A DNA stretch of 29,679 nt from positions 1-29,679 of the forward strand of contig JAGLCZ010000232.1 of NCBI GenBank assembly GCA_023145975.1. The letters run 5' to 3'. Positions 16,788 to 26,194 of the stretch are shown piece after piece; the first letter of the stretch is position 1; the number at the start of each line of letters is the position of its first letter. The notes beneath the pieces were generated by a model. It had not been told where the DNA came from, did not search any database, and saw only the letters and a program-made list of their open reading frames with translations. A program made the position numbers and the translations under genes. Source of the DNA: Candidatus Hydrogenedentota bacterium. GTDB lineage: Bacteria > Hydrogenedentota > Hydrogenedentia > Hydrogenedentales > CAITNO01.

Positions 16788-18087
16788 AGAGACATCCTAT
16801 AACGGTATTGGCTTGCATACAGGTAACTTGACTACAGTTACATTTAAGCCGGCACCTGTTGATAGCGGTATAGTCTTTTATCGAACAGATATCGAAGACT
16901 CGCCGGCAATACCTGCGTTGGTAAATAATGTGGTGGGCGTTTCCCGTGGAACTACCCTCGGGATTGGCGATGTGAATATTCATACCGTCGAACATGCCAT
17001 GTCTTCCCTTGCAGGTTTGGGCATTGATAATATTATTATCGAGGTGGATGCCGATGAAATTCCGAATGGAGATGGTAGTGCCCTGCCGGTGATGAATACG
17101 TTGCTCAAAGCGGGTGTTGTAGAATTGGATAAGGAAAAACACTACATCACAGTAGATCATCCCGTGTACTATCGGAAAGATGATGTTACGCTGAGTATTC
17201 TTCCTTCCGATGAGCTACGGGTTACTATGACCATCGCCTATGACCATCCTACAGTGGGAACGCAGTACGCGTCTTTTACCATTAACGAGGAAACCTTCAA
17301 AAATGAAATTGCCCCGGCAAGGACATTTTGTTTCCTGAGTGAAGTGAAAATGTTACAGGAAGCGGGATTAATTCGTGGGGGTAGTCTTGAAAGTGCAGTT
17401 GTTATCGGTGATGATGCCATACTGAATGATACGTTGCGCTTTCCAGACGAGTTTGTGCGTCACAAAATATTGGATTTACTGGGGGATACCTATTTGCTGG
17501 GTGCGCCGCTCAAGGGGCATATTATCGGTGTTAAGTGTGGACACGAGAAAAATGTCATGTTCTCGAAGCAAATCCAAAAAGTATATGCTAATGGACGTTC
17601 GGATGGCGGAATACGTGCTTATCACCCTAAGGTGCGTCGTATCCCGCCTGCGCTGGATGTAAATAAGATAATGAAGATTTTACCTCATCGTTATCCTTTC
17701 TTGTTGGTGGACAGAATATTGAGTTTTGAACCGTTGAAACACGTTACAGGAATAAAAAATGTAACCGTCAATGAGCCGTTTTTTCAGGGACATTGGCCTG
17801 ATGTTCCTGTAATGCCCGGAGTTCTTATTCTTGAGGCAATGACTCAGGTCGGGGCAGTTCTAATCTTTGGTGATAATGGAGAGCCCAATGGACGGCTTGC
17901 TTTTTTGGTAAATATTGAAAATGCGAATTTCTGCGACACAGTAGTACCGGGTGACCAACTTACCATCAAGGCGGAAATGCTTTATTTTCAACATGATTCC
18001 TGCAAGGTTAAAGCATATGCTCTTGTAGACGATACTGTCGCAGCAGAGGCTGTGATGACTTTTGGGCTTATGCATATTGAAGAGTAA
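16765..18087 (+). CDS. lpxC/fabZ: Bifunctional LpxC / FabZ fusion protein
   Basis: The 440-residue protein joins two lipid enzymes. Residues 1-285 are LpxC, the zinc deacetylase committing lipid A synthesis: zinc ligands His77 (HTVEH), His233 and Asp237 ([12 protein letters not shown]), the glutamate region [12 protein letters not shown] (95-106) and the basic-site His260. Residues 296-440 are FabZ, the 3-hydroxyacyl-ACP dehydratase: [14 protein letters not shown] with His308 and [18 protein letters not shown] with Glu357. The fusion is established in Bacteroidetes, Chlorobi and some related phyla. It couples removal of the acetyl group to the fate of the shared 3-hydroxyacyl-ACP pool. The start overlaps the end of lpxD, so translation is coupled. 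Unlike the usual order, lpxA does not follow. Confidence 0.97.
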   Translation: MKQRTIAKETSYNGIGLHTGNLTTVTFKPAPVDSGIVFYRTDIEDSPAIPALVNNVVGVSRGTTLGIGDVNIHTVEHAMSSLAGLGIDNIIIEVDADEIPNGDGSALPVMNTLLKAGVVELDKEKHYITVDHPVYYRKDDVTLSILPSDELRVTMTIAYDHPTVGTQYASFTINEETFKNEIAPARTFCFLSEVKMLQEAGLIRGGSLESAVVIGDDAILNDTLRFPDEFVRHKILDLLGDTYLLGAPLKGHIIGVKCGHEKNVMFSKQIQKVYANGRSDGGIRAYHPKVRRIPPALDVNKIMKILPHRYPFLLVDRILSFEPLKHVTGIKNVTVNEPFFQGHWPDVPVMPGVLILEAMTQVGAVLIFGDNGEPNGRLAFLVNIENANFCDTVVPGDQLTIKAEMLYFQHDSCKVKAYALVDDTVAAEAVMTFGLMHIEE

Positions 18088-18106
18088 AAAGTGAAGGCAG
18101 CATTTA

Positions 18107-18358
18107 ATGAGTAATATTGTTTTGTATAGTGCAGAGTTTTGTGGGGATTGCCGTCTGTTGCGTGCATGGATGGATAAGCAGGAGATTGCGTACGAACTTC
18201 GTGATATTCGCAAGCAGCCTGAGTATGCTGCCGAGTTGGAGGAAAAATCAGGTAAACAGGGGGTGCCGTACCTGATAATTGACGGAGAATGGAAACGGGG
18301 ATATGCTCCAGGGGAACCCTTTTCTGAAGAGTTTGCACGATCTCTGTTTGGGCTGTAA
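18107..18358 (+). CDS. Glutaredoxin-like protein
   Basis: The 83-residue protein is a single glutaredoxin/thioredoxin fold. The active site is CGDC (Cys12, Cys15) after the first strand, and GVPYLI holds the cis-proline that contacts the substrate. The dicysteine site differs from the CPYC of classical glutaredoxins and is closer to the CGDC/CxDC of mycoredoxin- and UXX-type small proteins. It should reduce disulfides or mixed disulfides in the cytoplasm. It starts 19 bases after lpxC/fabZ and is probably the last gene of that operon. It has no export signal. There is no obvious partner reductase nearby. Confidence 0.87.
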   Translation: MSNIVLYSAEFCGDCRLLRAWMDKQEIAYELRDIRKQPEYAAELEEKSGKQGVPYLIIDGEWKRGYAPGEPFSEEFARSLFGL

Positions 18359-18444
18359 ATAATATCTGATCGAGGGGCGAGGCAGGCTCTACTTATACGA
18401 ACAGGAAAGCGTGTTGGCGGTTATAAGTCTGATTCAACAGATTC

Positions 18445-19185
18445 TTATTTATTCTTGGGGAGGGTTTTGAGAAACAGGGTGACCATTTTTTGGGAACGTT
18501 CTGCAAGGCGTTGTGTGAGCAGGCTGGCAAGTTCGGCATCTTGCTCTTCAATGGCATGGACTAATTCTTCAAGGGAATGCTGATCAATTACTGGAGCAAA
18601 CTGCTCAATAGGAACTACTGAACGCATTTTTGTAAGTATGCGCCCTATATTATTAAAGAGCAGTTGGTAGATAATATTATGAGTGGATCGCGATAGTATG
18701 CGAAGTAACTGACTGTTGGTTGCGTTGAAACTGGTGTTGTCGGTTATGGTGAGTGCCCGTTCGGATAAAAGAAGTTTCATTTCCGCGATATCTTCCATGC
18801 TGCGGTTTTCCGCTGCAAGGCGCATCACGTTGGGGACGAAAAGGCGCAGAAATACGAGTAGATCAAGTAATGATCCCCTATCAAATTCATTGTTGTCACT
18901 GAACAATAGATATTCAAATAGTTCCATACCTCCATTAACTACCAGATCCTTAGGGTACACACCTGATCCTTGTTGAATATCTATCATTCCAAGTGCTTCG
19001 AGATGTTTCAGGGCTTCTCGCACTACATGACGGGAAAGGTGGTATTGCTGCGCCATTTCCCGTTCGGCAGGCATGCGTTTGTCCGGCGGGTAGTAACCGT
19101 CAAGAATTTGTCGGATAAGTGTGGTTGCAAGTACCTGGGATGCTGTACGTGTTTGTTCTTTTTGGGGTACTTGCTGGTTTTTCAT
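18445..19185 (-). CDS. FadR/GntR-family transcriptional regulator
   Basis: The 246-residue protein has an N-terminal winged helix of the GntR type (about 12-78) with the recognition helix in MAQQYHLSRHVVREALKHLE and the wing IQQGSGVYPK. The C-terminal region (about 105-235) is a six-helix FCD-like effector domain. The usual metal-binding Asp/His positions look degenerate: the helix that normally holds DxxFH reads NTSFN, and the terminal HL-type histidine is arginine (TQRLAE). A His is kept at 203 (DQHSLEEL). The gene is divergent from the RND efflux operon and is its likely regulator. Most characterised family members control sugar-acid or fatty-acid pathways, so control of efflux would be less usual. 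The promoter is at 19223-19252. Confidence 0.9.
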   Translation of the reverse strand: MKNQQVPQKEQTRTASQVLATTLIRQILDGYYPPDKRMPAEREMAQQYHLSRHVVREALKHLEALGMIDIQQGSGVYPKDLVVNGGMELFEYLLFSDNNEFDRGSLLDLLVFLRLFVPNVMRLAAENRSMEDIAEMKLLLSERALTITDNTSFNATNSQLLRILSRSTHNIIYQLLFNNIGRILTKMRSVVPIEQFAPVIDQHSLEELVHAIEEQDAELASLLTQRLAERSQKMVTLFLKTLPKNK

Positions 19186-19222
19186 GCTGTGTCTTTCGTG
19201 AGTCCTCGTACCAATTACACAT

Positions 19223-19252
19223 ATTATAGGTGCTGCGTTGAATCTCGGTCAA
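19223..19252 (-). promoter_or_regulatory. Promoter for the FadR-type regulator
   Basis: On the minus strand TTGACC (19247-19252), an 18-base spacer and TATAAT (19223-19228). Its -35 box sits inside the spacer of the opposing promoter (19238-19266), so the two cannot both be fully occupied by polymerase. Confidence 0.65.
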
Positions 19253-19266
19253 GTTTTGGGTATACT
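19238..19266 (+). promoter_or_regulatory. Promoter for the RND efflux operon
   Basis: TTGAAT (19238-19243), a 17-base spacer and TATACT (19261-19266). A second extended -10 (TGATAAAAT, 19287-19295) lies just downstream. The predicted leader is 140-165 bases. The promoter interlocks with that of the divergent regulator. Confidence 0.6.
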
Positions 19267-19438
19267 GGTTAAATCAATTCGCTATATGATAAAATGTACT
19301 GAATCGAGAAAAAGCAATTTTATGACTATATTGAATTGTTGTCTTTTGGGGGGATTTGTTGGTTTTGAGTAGTAAAAAATGTTCTGTTCGACACAGGCTG
19401 GTCGTGTATACATGTGTACCGGTGATATCGGAGGTCAG

Positions 19439-20833
19439 GTGAGTCAGAATAATAGCAATCAGGATGATAACCTCACAGAGGTTACGGAATATATGCACGG
19501 TAAACATAAGCTTATCGTCCGTATTTTTCTTAGTATGGCAATCCTACTTTTGGGCGTTATGGCTTGGTGGGGTTTAGGTGCGCTTAGGAAAGCACCAATG
19601 CCGGCAGAAATCCCTCCACCACGACTCAAAGTGGACGTGAAAGCACTGCGTTTAGAGGAGGTTCCTGTCAGTATCTTTGGGTATGGAAATGTTAAGGCGC
19701 TAGATTCGCTGGCACTTACACCTAAAGTGGCTGGTGAAGTTGTATATTTACATCCCAATCTTGAAGTGGGTAATGTGATTGAGAAAGGCGAGTTGCTGTA
19801 TCGCATTGACCAACGTGATTATCTTGCTGCCCAAAAACAGGCAAAGGCACAGGTGGAACGTCTTGAGCTTACAATAAAATTGTTGAAGCGTCAGTTTGAA
19901 CAGATGGGAAGTCGTATAGCCACAGTGCGGCGTACCCGCGACATTGCACTGGAAGAATTTAAGATAGATGTGGAACTTCTTGAAAAGAAGGATGTCGGTT
20001 CACAAAGTATGGTAAATCTGTCGGAGATTAGTTACCAGAAAGCTCATGATGCTTTTGAGCAAGTTGAGCAGGCCATGGAACTTTTTCCCATGCGCATCCA
20101 TGAAGCGGAGATCGGTTTGGAAGCGGCAAAAGCTGCATCGGAAATGGTCGCATTAAGTCTTGAACGTACCGAGGAATATGCTCCTTTTACGGCGCGGGTA
20201 CAGCATAAACAGATAGAAGTGGGACAGGCTGTAGCACCTGGAATCATTGTATTGCTACTGGCCAATGATTCGGCATTGGAATTATCGGTTTCTATTGACA
20301 GTCGTGATGCCAAATCCTGGCTTCCCTTCCGTACGCGCAATGAATCAAAACCACTCAATTGGTTTGGCGAGGTTGAACCGGTAAAATGCAAGATTAAGTG
20401 GACAGAAGATTCTGATAGTTATGAGTGGACAGGGATATTGGATCGTGTTGAGCGTTTCGATCAGTCGAGTCGTACTGTTACTGTGGCGCTTCGTATTGAA
20501 AATGATGTGAATAGTCCGCCCAGCCATGGGTTGCCTTTGGTTGAGGGGATGTATTGCAGCGTGGAGATTCCTGGAACATCTATATCAAATGTATACCGGT
20601 TACCGCGTTGGACGGTATCTTATGATGGTTTTGTTTATATAGCAGACGGTGAGCGTTTGCAAAGGCGTGCAGTAAATGCAATTCACACACAAGGCGAGGA
20701 GACGTATGTGGATGAGGGCTTGTCGCCTGGCGATTTAATTGTGGTTACACGTCTTGTTGATCCTCTTCCAGGCATATTGCTTGAGTATGATATTCCTGAA
20801 ACGCCTGGTTCTGTTCCCGGGGATCAGCAATGA
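19439..20833 (+). CDS. RND efflux periplasmic adaptor (membrane fusion protein)
   Basis: The 464-residue protein has an uncleaved membrane anchor near 26-48 and the layout of HlyD/AcrA adaptors. It has a first lipoyl half (VAGEVVYLHPNLEVGNVIEKGELLYRID), a long alpha hairpin (about 115-235), a second lipoyl half (YAPFTARVQHKQIEVGQAV) and beta-barrel and membrane-proximal domains to the end. It should bridge the inner-membrane pump and the outer-membrane channel. Several starts are possible. GTG 19439 has GGAGG four bases upstream, ATG 19493 has only a weak site, and starts before 19439 add residues without family character. Its stop overlaps the pump gene start (ATGA). A hydrophobic anchor rather than a lipobox suggests it is not a lipoprotein. 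Confidence 0.92.
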   Translation: MSQNNSNQDDNLTEVTEYMHGKHKLIVRIFLSMAILLLGVMAWWGLGALRKAPMPAEIPPPRLKVDVKALRLEEVPVSIFGYGNVKALDSLALTPKVAGEVVYLHPNLEVGNVIEKGELLYRIDQRDYLAAQKQAKAQVERLELTIKLLKRQFEQMGSRIATVRRTRDIALEEFKIDVELLEKKDVGSQSMVNLSEISYQKAHDAFEQVEQAMELFPMRIHEAEIGLEAAKAASEMVALSLERTEEYAPFTARVQHKQIEVGQAVAPGIIVLLLANDSALELSVSIDSRDAKSWLPFRTRNESKPLNWFGEVEPVKCKIKWTEDSDSYEWTGILDRVERFDQSSRTVTVALRIENDVNSPPSHGLPLVEGMYCSVEIPGTSISNVYRLPRWTVSYDGFVYIADGERLQRRAVNAIHTQGEETYVDEGLSPGDLIVVTRLVDPLPGILLEYDIPETPGSVPGDQQ

Positions 20834-23800
20834 GGGGACTTTTCACCAGTTTTACGCGAAATATAGTTTTTGCGAACATCCTTTTGGCCTTCATCTTTTT
20901 TGGAGGCTACCTCGCTATTACACACATGGCACGCGAGACCTTTCCTGATATTCATTTAGATATGGTTCAGGTTGTAGTCGTGTGGCCGGGGGCAGATCCG
21001 GCTGAGGTGGAAGAAGGGGTTAGCCGAAAAATAGAAGAGGCGTTGGGGGGGATTGAGGGGATTAAAAGATACAATACCATTTCCAGTGAGAATGTTGGAG
21101 TGGCGATTGTAGAAGTAGAGGATGGCTACGAAACAGAATGGGTGCAGGATCAGGTGCGTAATGCGATGGATACCATTACCACATTTCCTGCAAGTGCAGA
21201 GCGGCCTGTTGTACGCGAATTTCTTTTGCGGGTACAGGTGATGTTGCTTTCAGTGACAGGTCCCGATCTGACAGATGTGGAATTGAAGGACTACGCAGAG
21301 CAGGTTAAAGAAGAAGTACGCATGTTACCTGGAATTACACAGGTACGGGTGATGAGTTCGCGTGTTAACGAAATTTCTATTGAGATTTCTGAAGAACGAT
21401 TGCGTCAATACGGTATTACCTTTGATCAGGTAGCGCAGGTGGTGCGTGCTAATAGCCTGAATGTTCCCGGCGGTGTCATGCGCACTGAAGGTGAGGAAAT
21501 ACGGTTGCGCACGGTAGGAAGAAATTACACGGCCTCTGAGTTTGCTGATATCGTTGTGTTGGCACGACCGGATGGAAAACATATCACTCTGGATCGTATT
21601 GCTGCCATTCATGATGGATTTGAGGAAGAAGCGGCATATGCCAGGTTTAATGGGAAAGAGGCCATTACAATTACGGTTTTGAAGACAAAACGTGAAGACA
21701 TGCTCGATATGGATCGTACCCTTCACAAATACCTTGAGCGTAAACGTTTGGAATTGCCAAAGGGAATGGCGATAGAGCCGTGGGCTCGTATGTCGCCTTT
21801 ACTTGAGGATCGCATCTTTTTGCTGACGCGAAATGGGATTCTTGGGCTTATCCTGGTTTTTGTGATGCTGTGGCTTTTCCTGGATGTTCGTTTGAGTTTT
21901 TGGGCAGGCATGGGGATGCCGGTCAGTGTTGCCGGTGCATTTATCTTTTTATGGTGGTATGGCGGCACAATAAATATGATTTCGCTATTTGCGATGATTG
22001 CCGTTCTTGGTATTATTGTTGATGATGCAATTATTGTTGGTGAGGCCATATACGTGGCGCGAAAAAGAGGGCTTTCCCCTTTACAGGCTGCCGTTGAAGG
22101 GGTTATGGAAGTGGGGATGCCCGTTATCGCCGCAGTTACAACCACTATCATTGCCTTTGTGCCCCTCATGTATGTGACTGGTTTTGTCGGTAGACTTATC
22201 AGTATCCTGCCTATAGTTGTTATTGCTTCCCTGTCGGTTTCTCTGATTGAGTGTCTTTTACTGCTTCCGGCACATCTTGCACATTTGCCGGATCCAAATG
22301 CAAAAAAAGAGGGAAAGGGATTCTTCAAGTGGCTGGGTCTGTTCTTTCATAAAACTACGAACCAGGGTTTGGAAAAGTTTATTGAGCATTACTATGATCC
22401 AGTGGTTGCTATTGCGTTGCGTTGGCGTTATGTAACGGTTTCCATCTCCTTGTTTATCGTATTGATTACCTGGGGAATTGTAAACAGCGGTTTTATAAAA
22501 TTTGAGTTTTTTCCCATGATGGATGGCAACAATATGGCGGTTGTTGTTGAATTTCCAAATGGTACCCCGCTTAAAATAACAGAAGAGGCTGTACTAAAAA
22601 TTGAGAAAGCAGTACAGGAATTAGCGGAAGAAGCGGAAACAGGTACAGGAGAGCCGTTACTGAAAAATATGTTTTCTCTGGTTGGCGCGAATTTGAATGA
22701 ACGCGGTCGTACAGAACTGGGAACACATTTCGGTACTATCCGGGTGGAGTTGTTAAATTCTGTGCAGCGGCAGATTTATATTGAGGATCTTATGGCAGAA
22801 TGGGAGCGGCGCATCGGGATGATCACAGGGGTAGTTGCCCTTAGTATACGAGGCGATGAAACTGGTCCGCCATCGCGTCCTATCGAAGTGTGGATGCGTG
22901 GAGAGAATCTTCCCAACCTGACTGCCGCCGCCGCTGAACTCAAGAAAAAGCTTGCCAGTTTTAGTGGGGTATATCAGATACAGGATGATTTTCGAAGAGG
23001 CAAGAACGAGATTAGTCTTAAGCTGAAACCGGAGGCTCGCGCTCTTGGCCTGCATGTTGCAGATCTCGCCCATCAAGTGTATACCGGATATTACGGGGAA
23101 GAAATTCTCCGTCTTCAGCGTGGTCGCAATGATGTACGTGTTCGTATTCGCTATCCCGGGGAAGAACGTAAGTCGATTACCGATTTGGAAAATATTCGTG
23201 TACGCATTTCTCCTATGGCGGCGATGAGTGCTGCCGGCGCGATGGGAGGCGGACTGCCGGGACAAACTATACCACGTACAATTGAAGTACCTTTATTGTC
23301 GGTGGCTGATGTTGAGCATACTGTGGGTGTTGCCGCTATTCGTCGAACAGATGGACAGCGACGGGTGGTAGTTACAGCGGAGATACAAAGTGAACGCGCC
23401 AACTCCAGTGAGATCGTTAAGGAGTTGAAACAGCAGTTCTTCCCGCAATTGCAGCAGAAGTATCGTGATGTATCTATGTCATTTGAAGGAGAGCAGCAAC
23501 AGTTTAGAGAAGCTCTCGACAAGTTATATATTGGATTTCCACTGGCAATTGTGGGGATTTTTATCATAATTGCGACAATTTTCCGTTCTTATATTCAGCC
23601 GTTGGTTATCATGATAACGGTTCCTTTCGGAATGTGTGGTGCAGTTTTCGGTCACATACTTCTGGGATATGACATTACCATGATGAGCATTTTTGGATTG
23701 GTTGCATTGGCGGGTGTTGTCGTGAATGATGCAATTGTTTTGATAGAGTGTATCAATAATTATTTGGCTGACGGTGAATCTTTTTATGAGGCAGTTCGCC

Positions 23801-24096
23801 GGGGTGGGACACGACGATTCCGTGCAATTTTCCTTACAACGATTACCACTGTGGGTGGATTGGCGCCTTTATTGATGGAAAAAGACCACCAGGCAAAGGT
23901 ATTAATACCGATGGCAATTTCTTTGGCTTCAGGAGTCGCTTTTGCCACAGTACTTACCCTGTTTATTGTGCCCTGTGCCTTGTGTATTTTGAATGATTTT
24001 CGGCGTTTATTCCATTGGTTTACCACGGGTGTGATGCCATCCCCTGAAGAGGTGGAACCCGCACGAATGAGAAAACTTGACGTGGATGTCTTATAG
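20830..24096 (+). CDS. RND family efflux pump, inner-membrane subunit
   Basis: The 1088-residue protein has the RND plan: one transmembrane helix, a large periplasmic porter loop (about 40-325), a group of helices, a second loop (about 485-890) and a second helix group. The proton-relay aspartates of TM4 are present as VDDAIIVGE (Asp398, Asp399). In TM10 the position of the essential lysine of AcrB is replaced in VVVNDAIVLIE, as in many uncharacterised AcrB-like families, so the proton path differs from AcrB. It would expel hydrophobic compounds using the proton gradient. It overlaps the adaptor gene and is followed by the TolC-like gene. An insert with MAAMSAAGAMGGGLPG lies in the second porter loop. 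The substrate is unknown. Confidence 0.95.
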   Translation: MRGLFTSFTRNIVFANILLAFIFFGGYLAITHMARETFPDIHLDMVQVVVVWPGADPAEVEEGVSRKIEEALGGIEGIKRYNTISSENVGVAIVEVEDGYETEWVQDQVRNAMDTITTFPASAERPVVREFLLRVQVMLLSVTGPDLTDVELKDYAEQVKEEVRMLPGITQVRVMSSRVNEISIEISEERLRQYGITFDQVAQVVRANSLNVPGGVMRTEGEEIRLRTVGRNYTASEFADIVVLARPDGKHITLDRIAAIHDGFEEEAAYARFNGKEAITITVLKTKREDMLDMDRTLHKYLERKRLELPKGMAIEPWARMSPLLEDRIFLLTRNGILGLILVFVMLWLFLDVRLSFWAGMGMPVSVAGAFIFLWWYGGTINMISLFAMIAVLGIIVDDAIIVGEAIYVARKRGLSPLQAAVEGVMEVGMPVIAAVTTTIIAFVPLMYVTGFVGRLISILPIVVIASLSVSLIECLLLLPAHLAHLPDPNAKKEGKGFFKWLGLFFHKTTNQGLEKFIEHYYDPVVAIALRWRYVTVSISLFIVLITWGIVNSGFIKFEFFPMMDGNNMAVVVEFPNGTPLKITEEAVLKIEKAVQELAEEAETGTGEPLLKNMFSLVGANLNERGRTELGTHFGTIRVELLNSVQRQIYIEDLMAEWERRIGMITGVVALSIRGDETGPPSRPIEVWMRGENLPNLTAAAAELKKKLASFSGVYQIQDDFRRGKNEISLKLKPEARALGLHVADLAHQVYTGYYGEEILRLQRGRNDVRVRIRYPGEERKSITDLENIRVRISPMAAMSAAGAMGGGLPGQTIPRTIEVPLLSVADVEHTVGVAAIRRTDGQRRVVVTAEIQSERANSSEIVKELKQQFFPQLQQKYRDVSMSFEGEQQQFREALDKLYIGFPLAIVGIFIIIATIFRSYIQPLVIMITVPFGMCGAVFGHILLGYDITMMSIFGLVALAGVVVNDAIVLIECINNYLADGESFYEAVRRGGTRRFRAIFLTTITTVGGLAPLLMEKDHQAKVLIPMAISLASGVAFATVLTLFIVPCALCILNDFRRLFHWFTTGVMPSPEEVEPARMRKLDVDVL

Positions 24097-24139
24097 CATT
24101 ACCCTATGGTAGGTGAAAGTCGATAAAACGAGAGAGATA

Positions 24140-25897
24140 ATGATAGTGATAGATAGAAAGAACATAGTTGGCTTATTTTTTAAGTCGACCTGTATCTTAT
24201 TGGCGCTTGGGTTGCCGTTAATTTCGGTTGCCCAGGACGTTGCTCTCGAAATTTCAAAATCTGGAATAGAAACGGATCCTGAAACCGTTGATATTGAGAC
24301 CATTGCAGATGTGTCAGAGAAGTTTTCCGATGATTTGGTTTCTGTGTCAGAAAAAATAACAGTAGATACTTTAGAAATTTCGGCAGTGCCTGTATCACTG
24401 GGAAAATCGGATGATAATATTCCCGAAGCCTTTCATGTCCTTGATTTAGTTGGTGCGCAGCGTCGCGCCGTGATAGATAATCCCTCCATTGCCGCAGGTG
24501 CAGAACGGGTGAAACAAGTACAACAGGTAGTCAAACAGGCCCGTTCGATGTATTATCCCCAGATCGACATGAGTTATAGCTATTCTCTTTCCTGGCTTCC
24601 TTCTGGTTATACGGATTCTGTGAACAGTTATCTTAACGAGACTGAAGACGTGTTGCGCGATTGGAGAAAAGAAAGCATCTTTCAATCGACAATAACCCGT
24701 CAGCCCTCATTGCGGGAACGGCGTGATGCACGACGTTGGTACGGGAGTACACGGGATTTTATTGATGAGACACGGGAAAGTATTGAAAGTCCTGTTGATA
24801 ATACCTCGGTAAGTATTACGCTTGGTTGGCTGCTTTTTGATGGCTTTGCCCGCGAATTTACCAATGCCATGGCGAAACATGGCTATGAGGAAGCGCAGGC
24901 TGCTTTTCGTGAGGGACAAAGAATTCTGTTGGATGCCGTTTCACAGGCATATTACGGTGCTCAGATGGCACGGGAACAAGTGACTATTGCCACGTCAGAT
25001 GTTGCTTTTTATGAGCGGCTTCACAAGGAAGCACAAGCCCGACGCGAAGTGGGGCGTGGTGCGACAAGTCATGTATTGTCTTTTCAGACCTTGTGGTATG
25101 CTGCACGAACCAGTCTATTACTTGCTGAGCGTAACTATGAGACGGCAAGGATTATTTTAGCCATGTTACTGGGAATGCCGGAAGGGCGTTTGGACAGCAG
25201 GTTTGATTTAGCGGCATTAGAGGAAGAGACTCCTGAGACAATGATTCTTCCTGATGAAGGGGCTATGTTAGCTTTAGCCTTTGCTCTCAGACCGGATTTG
25301 GAACAACGCGAACTTGGTTTGCGGCGTACGCAGGCTGCTGTGAAACGGGAGTATGCCGGTTTTGCGCCACAAATAGCCGCTGTGGGTCAGGTGCAGACGG
25401 CAAATGTTAATGAGAGTGGATTTGATTCGGAGAGAATTACAACAACGGTTGCTCTTAATGCTTCTTTAAATATTTTTTCCGGGGGAAGGCGGCGGGCGCA
25501 GGTGATCGAAGCGAAGCATGCACGGCGTGAGGCAGAGTTGCGTATTGTGGAATCGGAGCAAGAGATAACAAGTGATGTATATCAAGCAATGACGAACTTA
25601 AAGGTTGCCCAGGAGGCACTGGCATTGCAGCGCGAAGCGGCGGGTTGCATTGAAAAAAACCGTAATCTTGTGGAATTGGAGTATAATGCAGGTAAGGCAA
25701 TGCTGGTAGGTCTCAGTCAGGCACAGCGTGAATATACGCAGGCGATGGGTGTGTTAGCGCAAGCGCGTGTGGGTTTGCAGCAAACTTGGCAGGCATTGCA
25801 TGCGGCTACAGGGACGAACCTGGACGTTTTAAATCAGGAAAAAGATGAGGTGTCTGCGAAAGTTATAACAGAATGTTGCGAAACAATTGAAGAATAA
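24140..25897 (+). CDS. TolC-family outer membrane channel
   Basis: The 585-residue protein starts at an ATG with GAGAGAG a few bases upstream; GTG 24113 would add nine residues. A signal peptide ends near ISVAQ (31). Next comes an acidic, threonine- and serine-rich stretch (about 32-95) that ordinary TolC proteins lack, and then the two outer membrane efflux protein repeats: first with AGAERVKQVQQVVKQARSMYYPQIDMS and SITLGWLLFDGF, second with DLEQRELGLRRTQAAVKREYAGFAPQIAAV and LNIFSGGRRRAQV. It would form the trimeric outer-membrane exit for the pump. It is the last gene of the operon, about 43 bases after the pump. No terminator hairpin is visible after its stop. Confidence 0.93.
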   Translation: MIVIDRKNIVGLFFKSTCILLALGLPLISVAQDVALEISKSGIETDPETVDIETIADVSEKFSDDLVSVSEKITVDTLEISAVPVSLGKSDDNIPEAFHVLDLVGAQRRAVIDNPSIAAGAERVKQVQQVVKQARSMYYPQIDMSYSYSLSWLPSGYTDSVNSYLNETEDVLRDWRKESIFQSTITRQPSLRERRDARRWYGSTRDFIDETRESIESPVDNTSVSITLGWLLFDGFAREFTNAMAKHGYEEAQAAFREGQRILLDAVSQAYYGAQMAREQVTIATSDVAFYERLHKEAQARREVGRGATSHVLSFQTLWYAARTSLLLAERNYETARIILAMLLGMPEGRLDSRFDLAALEEETPETMILPDEGAMLALAFALRPDLEQRELGLRRTQAAVKREYAGFAPQIAAVGQVQTANVNESGFDSERITTTVALNASLNIFSGGRRRAQVIEAKHARREAELRIVESEQEITSDVYQAMTNLKVAQEALALQREAAGCIEKNRNLVELEYNAGKAMLVGLSQAQREYTQAMGVLAQARVGLQQTWQALHAATGTNLDVLNQEKDEVSAKVITECCETIEE

Positions 25898-25936
25898 CGA
25901 GCGGGTAGTTTGTGTGTTGCGAAAGTGCACTGAAAA

Positions 25937-25942
25937 TATAAT
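25937..25942 (+). promoter_or_regulatory. Possible -10 for the small ORF at 25972
   Basis: A perfect TATAAT 35 bases before the small ORF's ATG, but without a convincing -35 (TGTTGC at 16 bases spacing). Confidence 0.25.
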
Positions 25943-25971
25943 AAAATGGATATAAAATAAGGACGGTAGCT

Positions 25972-26085
25972 ATGAAAGATTATGCTGGAAGAGGAACGAT
26001 GGATTTTTTATTTGATCTCTTTGATATATTTAACCTCTTTATCGAGGTGTTGCGTAACTTGGGTGAGTATCTGACCAGAAATTAG
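25972..26085 (+). CDS. Small hypothetical protein, 37 residues
   Basis: An ATG with AAGGA eight bases upstream opens a 37-codon frame ending in TAG. The product has a short polar start (MKDYAGRGT), then an amphipathic helix-like segment rich in Phe, Leu and Asp (FLFDLFDIFNLFIEVL), and ends GEYLTRN. It is probably a membrane-associated small protein. Nothing in it identifies a family. It sits between the TolC-like gene and the lipoprotein gene, in a stretch with no other genes. The good ribosome binding site is the main support. Confidence 0.5.
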   Translation: MKDYAGRGTMDFLFDLFDIFNLFIEVLRNLGEYLTRN

Positions 26086-26194
26086 GTATCACGTCAGTTG
26101 CTGGTATTTATATAGATATCAGAAACTGTGTGATTGTTGCTATGTGTGTGTATTATGCACTTACGTATTTTTAAAAGATACGGGAGACTTTATT

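Noticed and set aside
21723..22328. Long antisense frame inside the RND pump gene
   Set aside because: Shadow of the real gene; no ribosome binding site or plausible composition.
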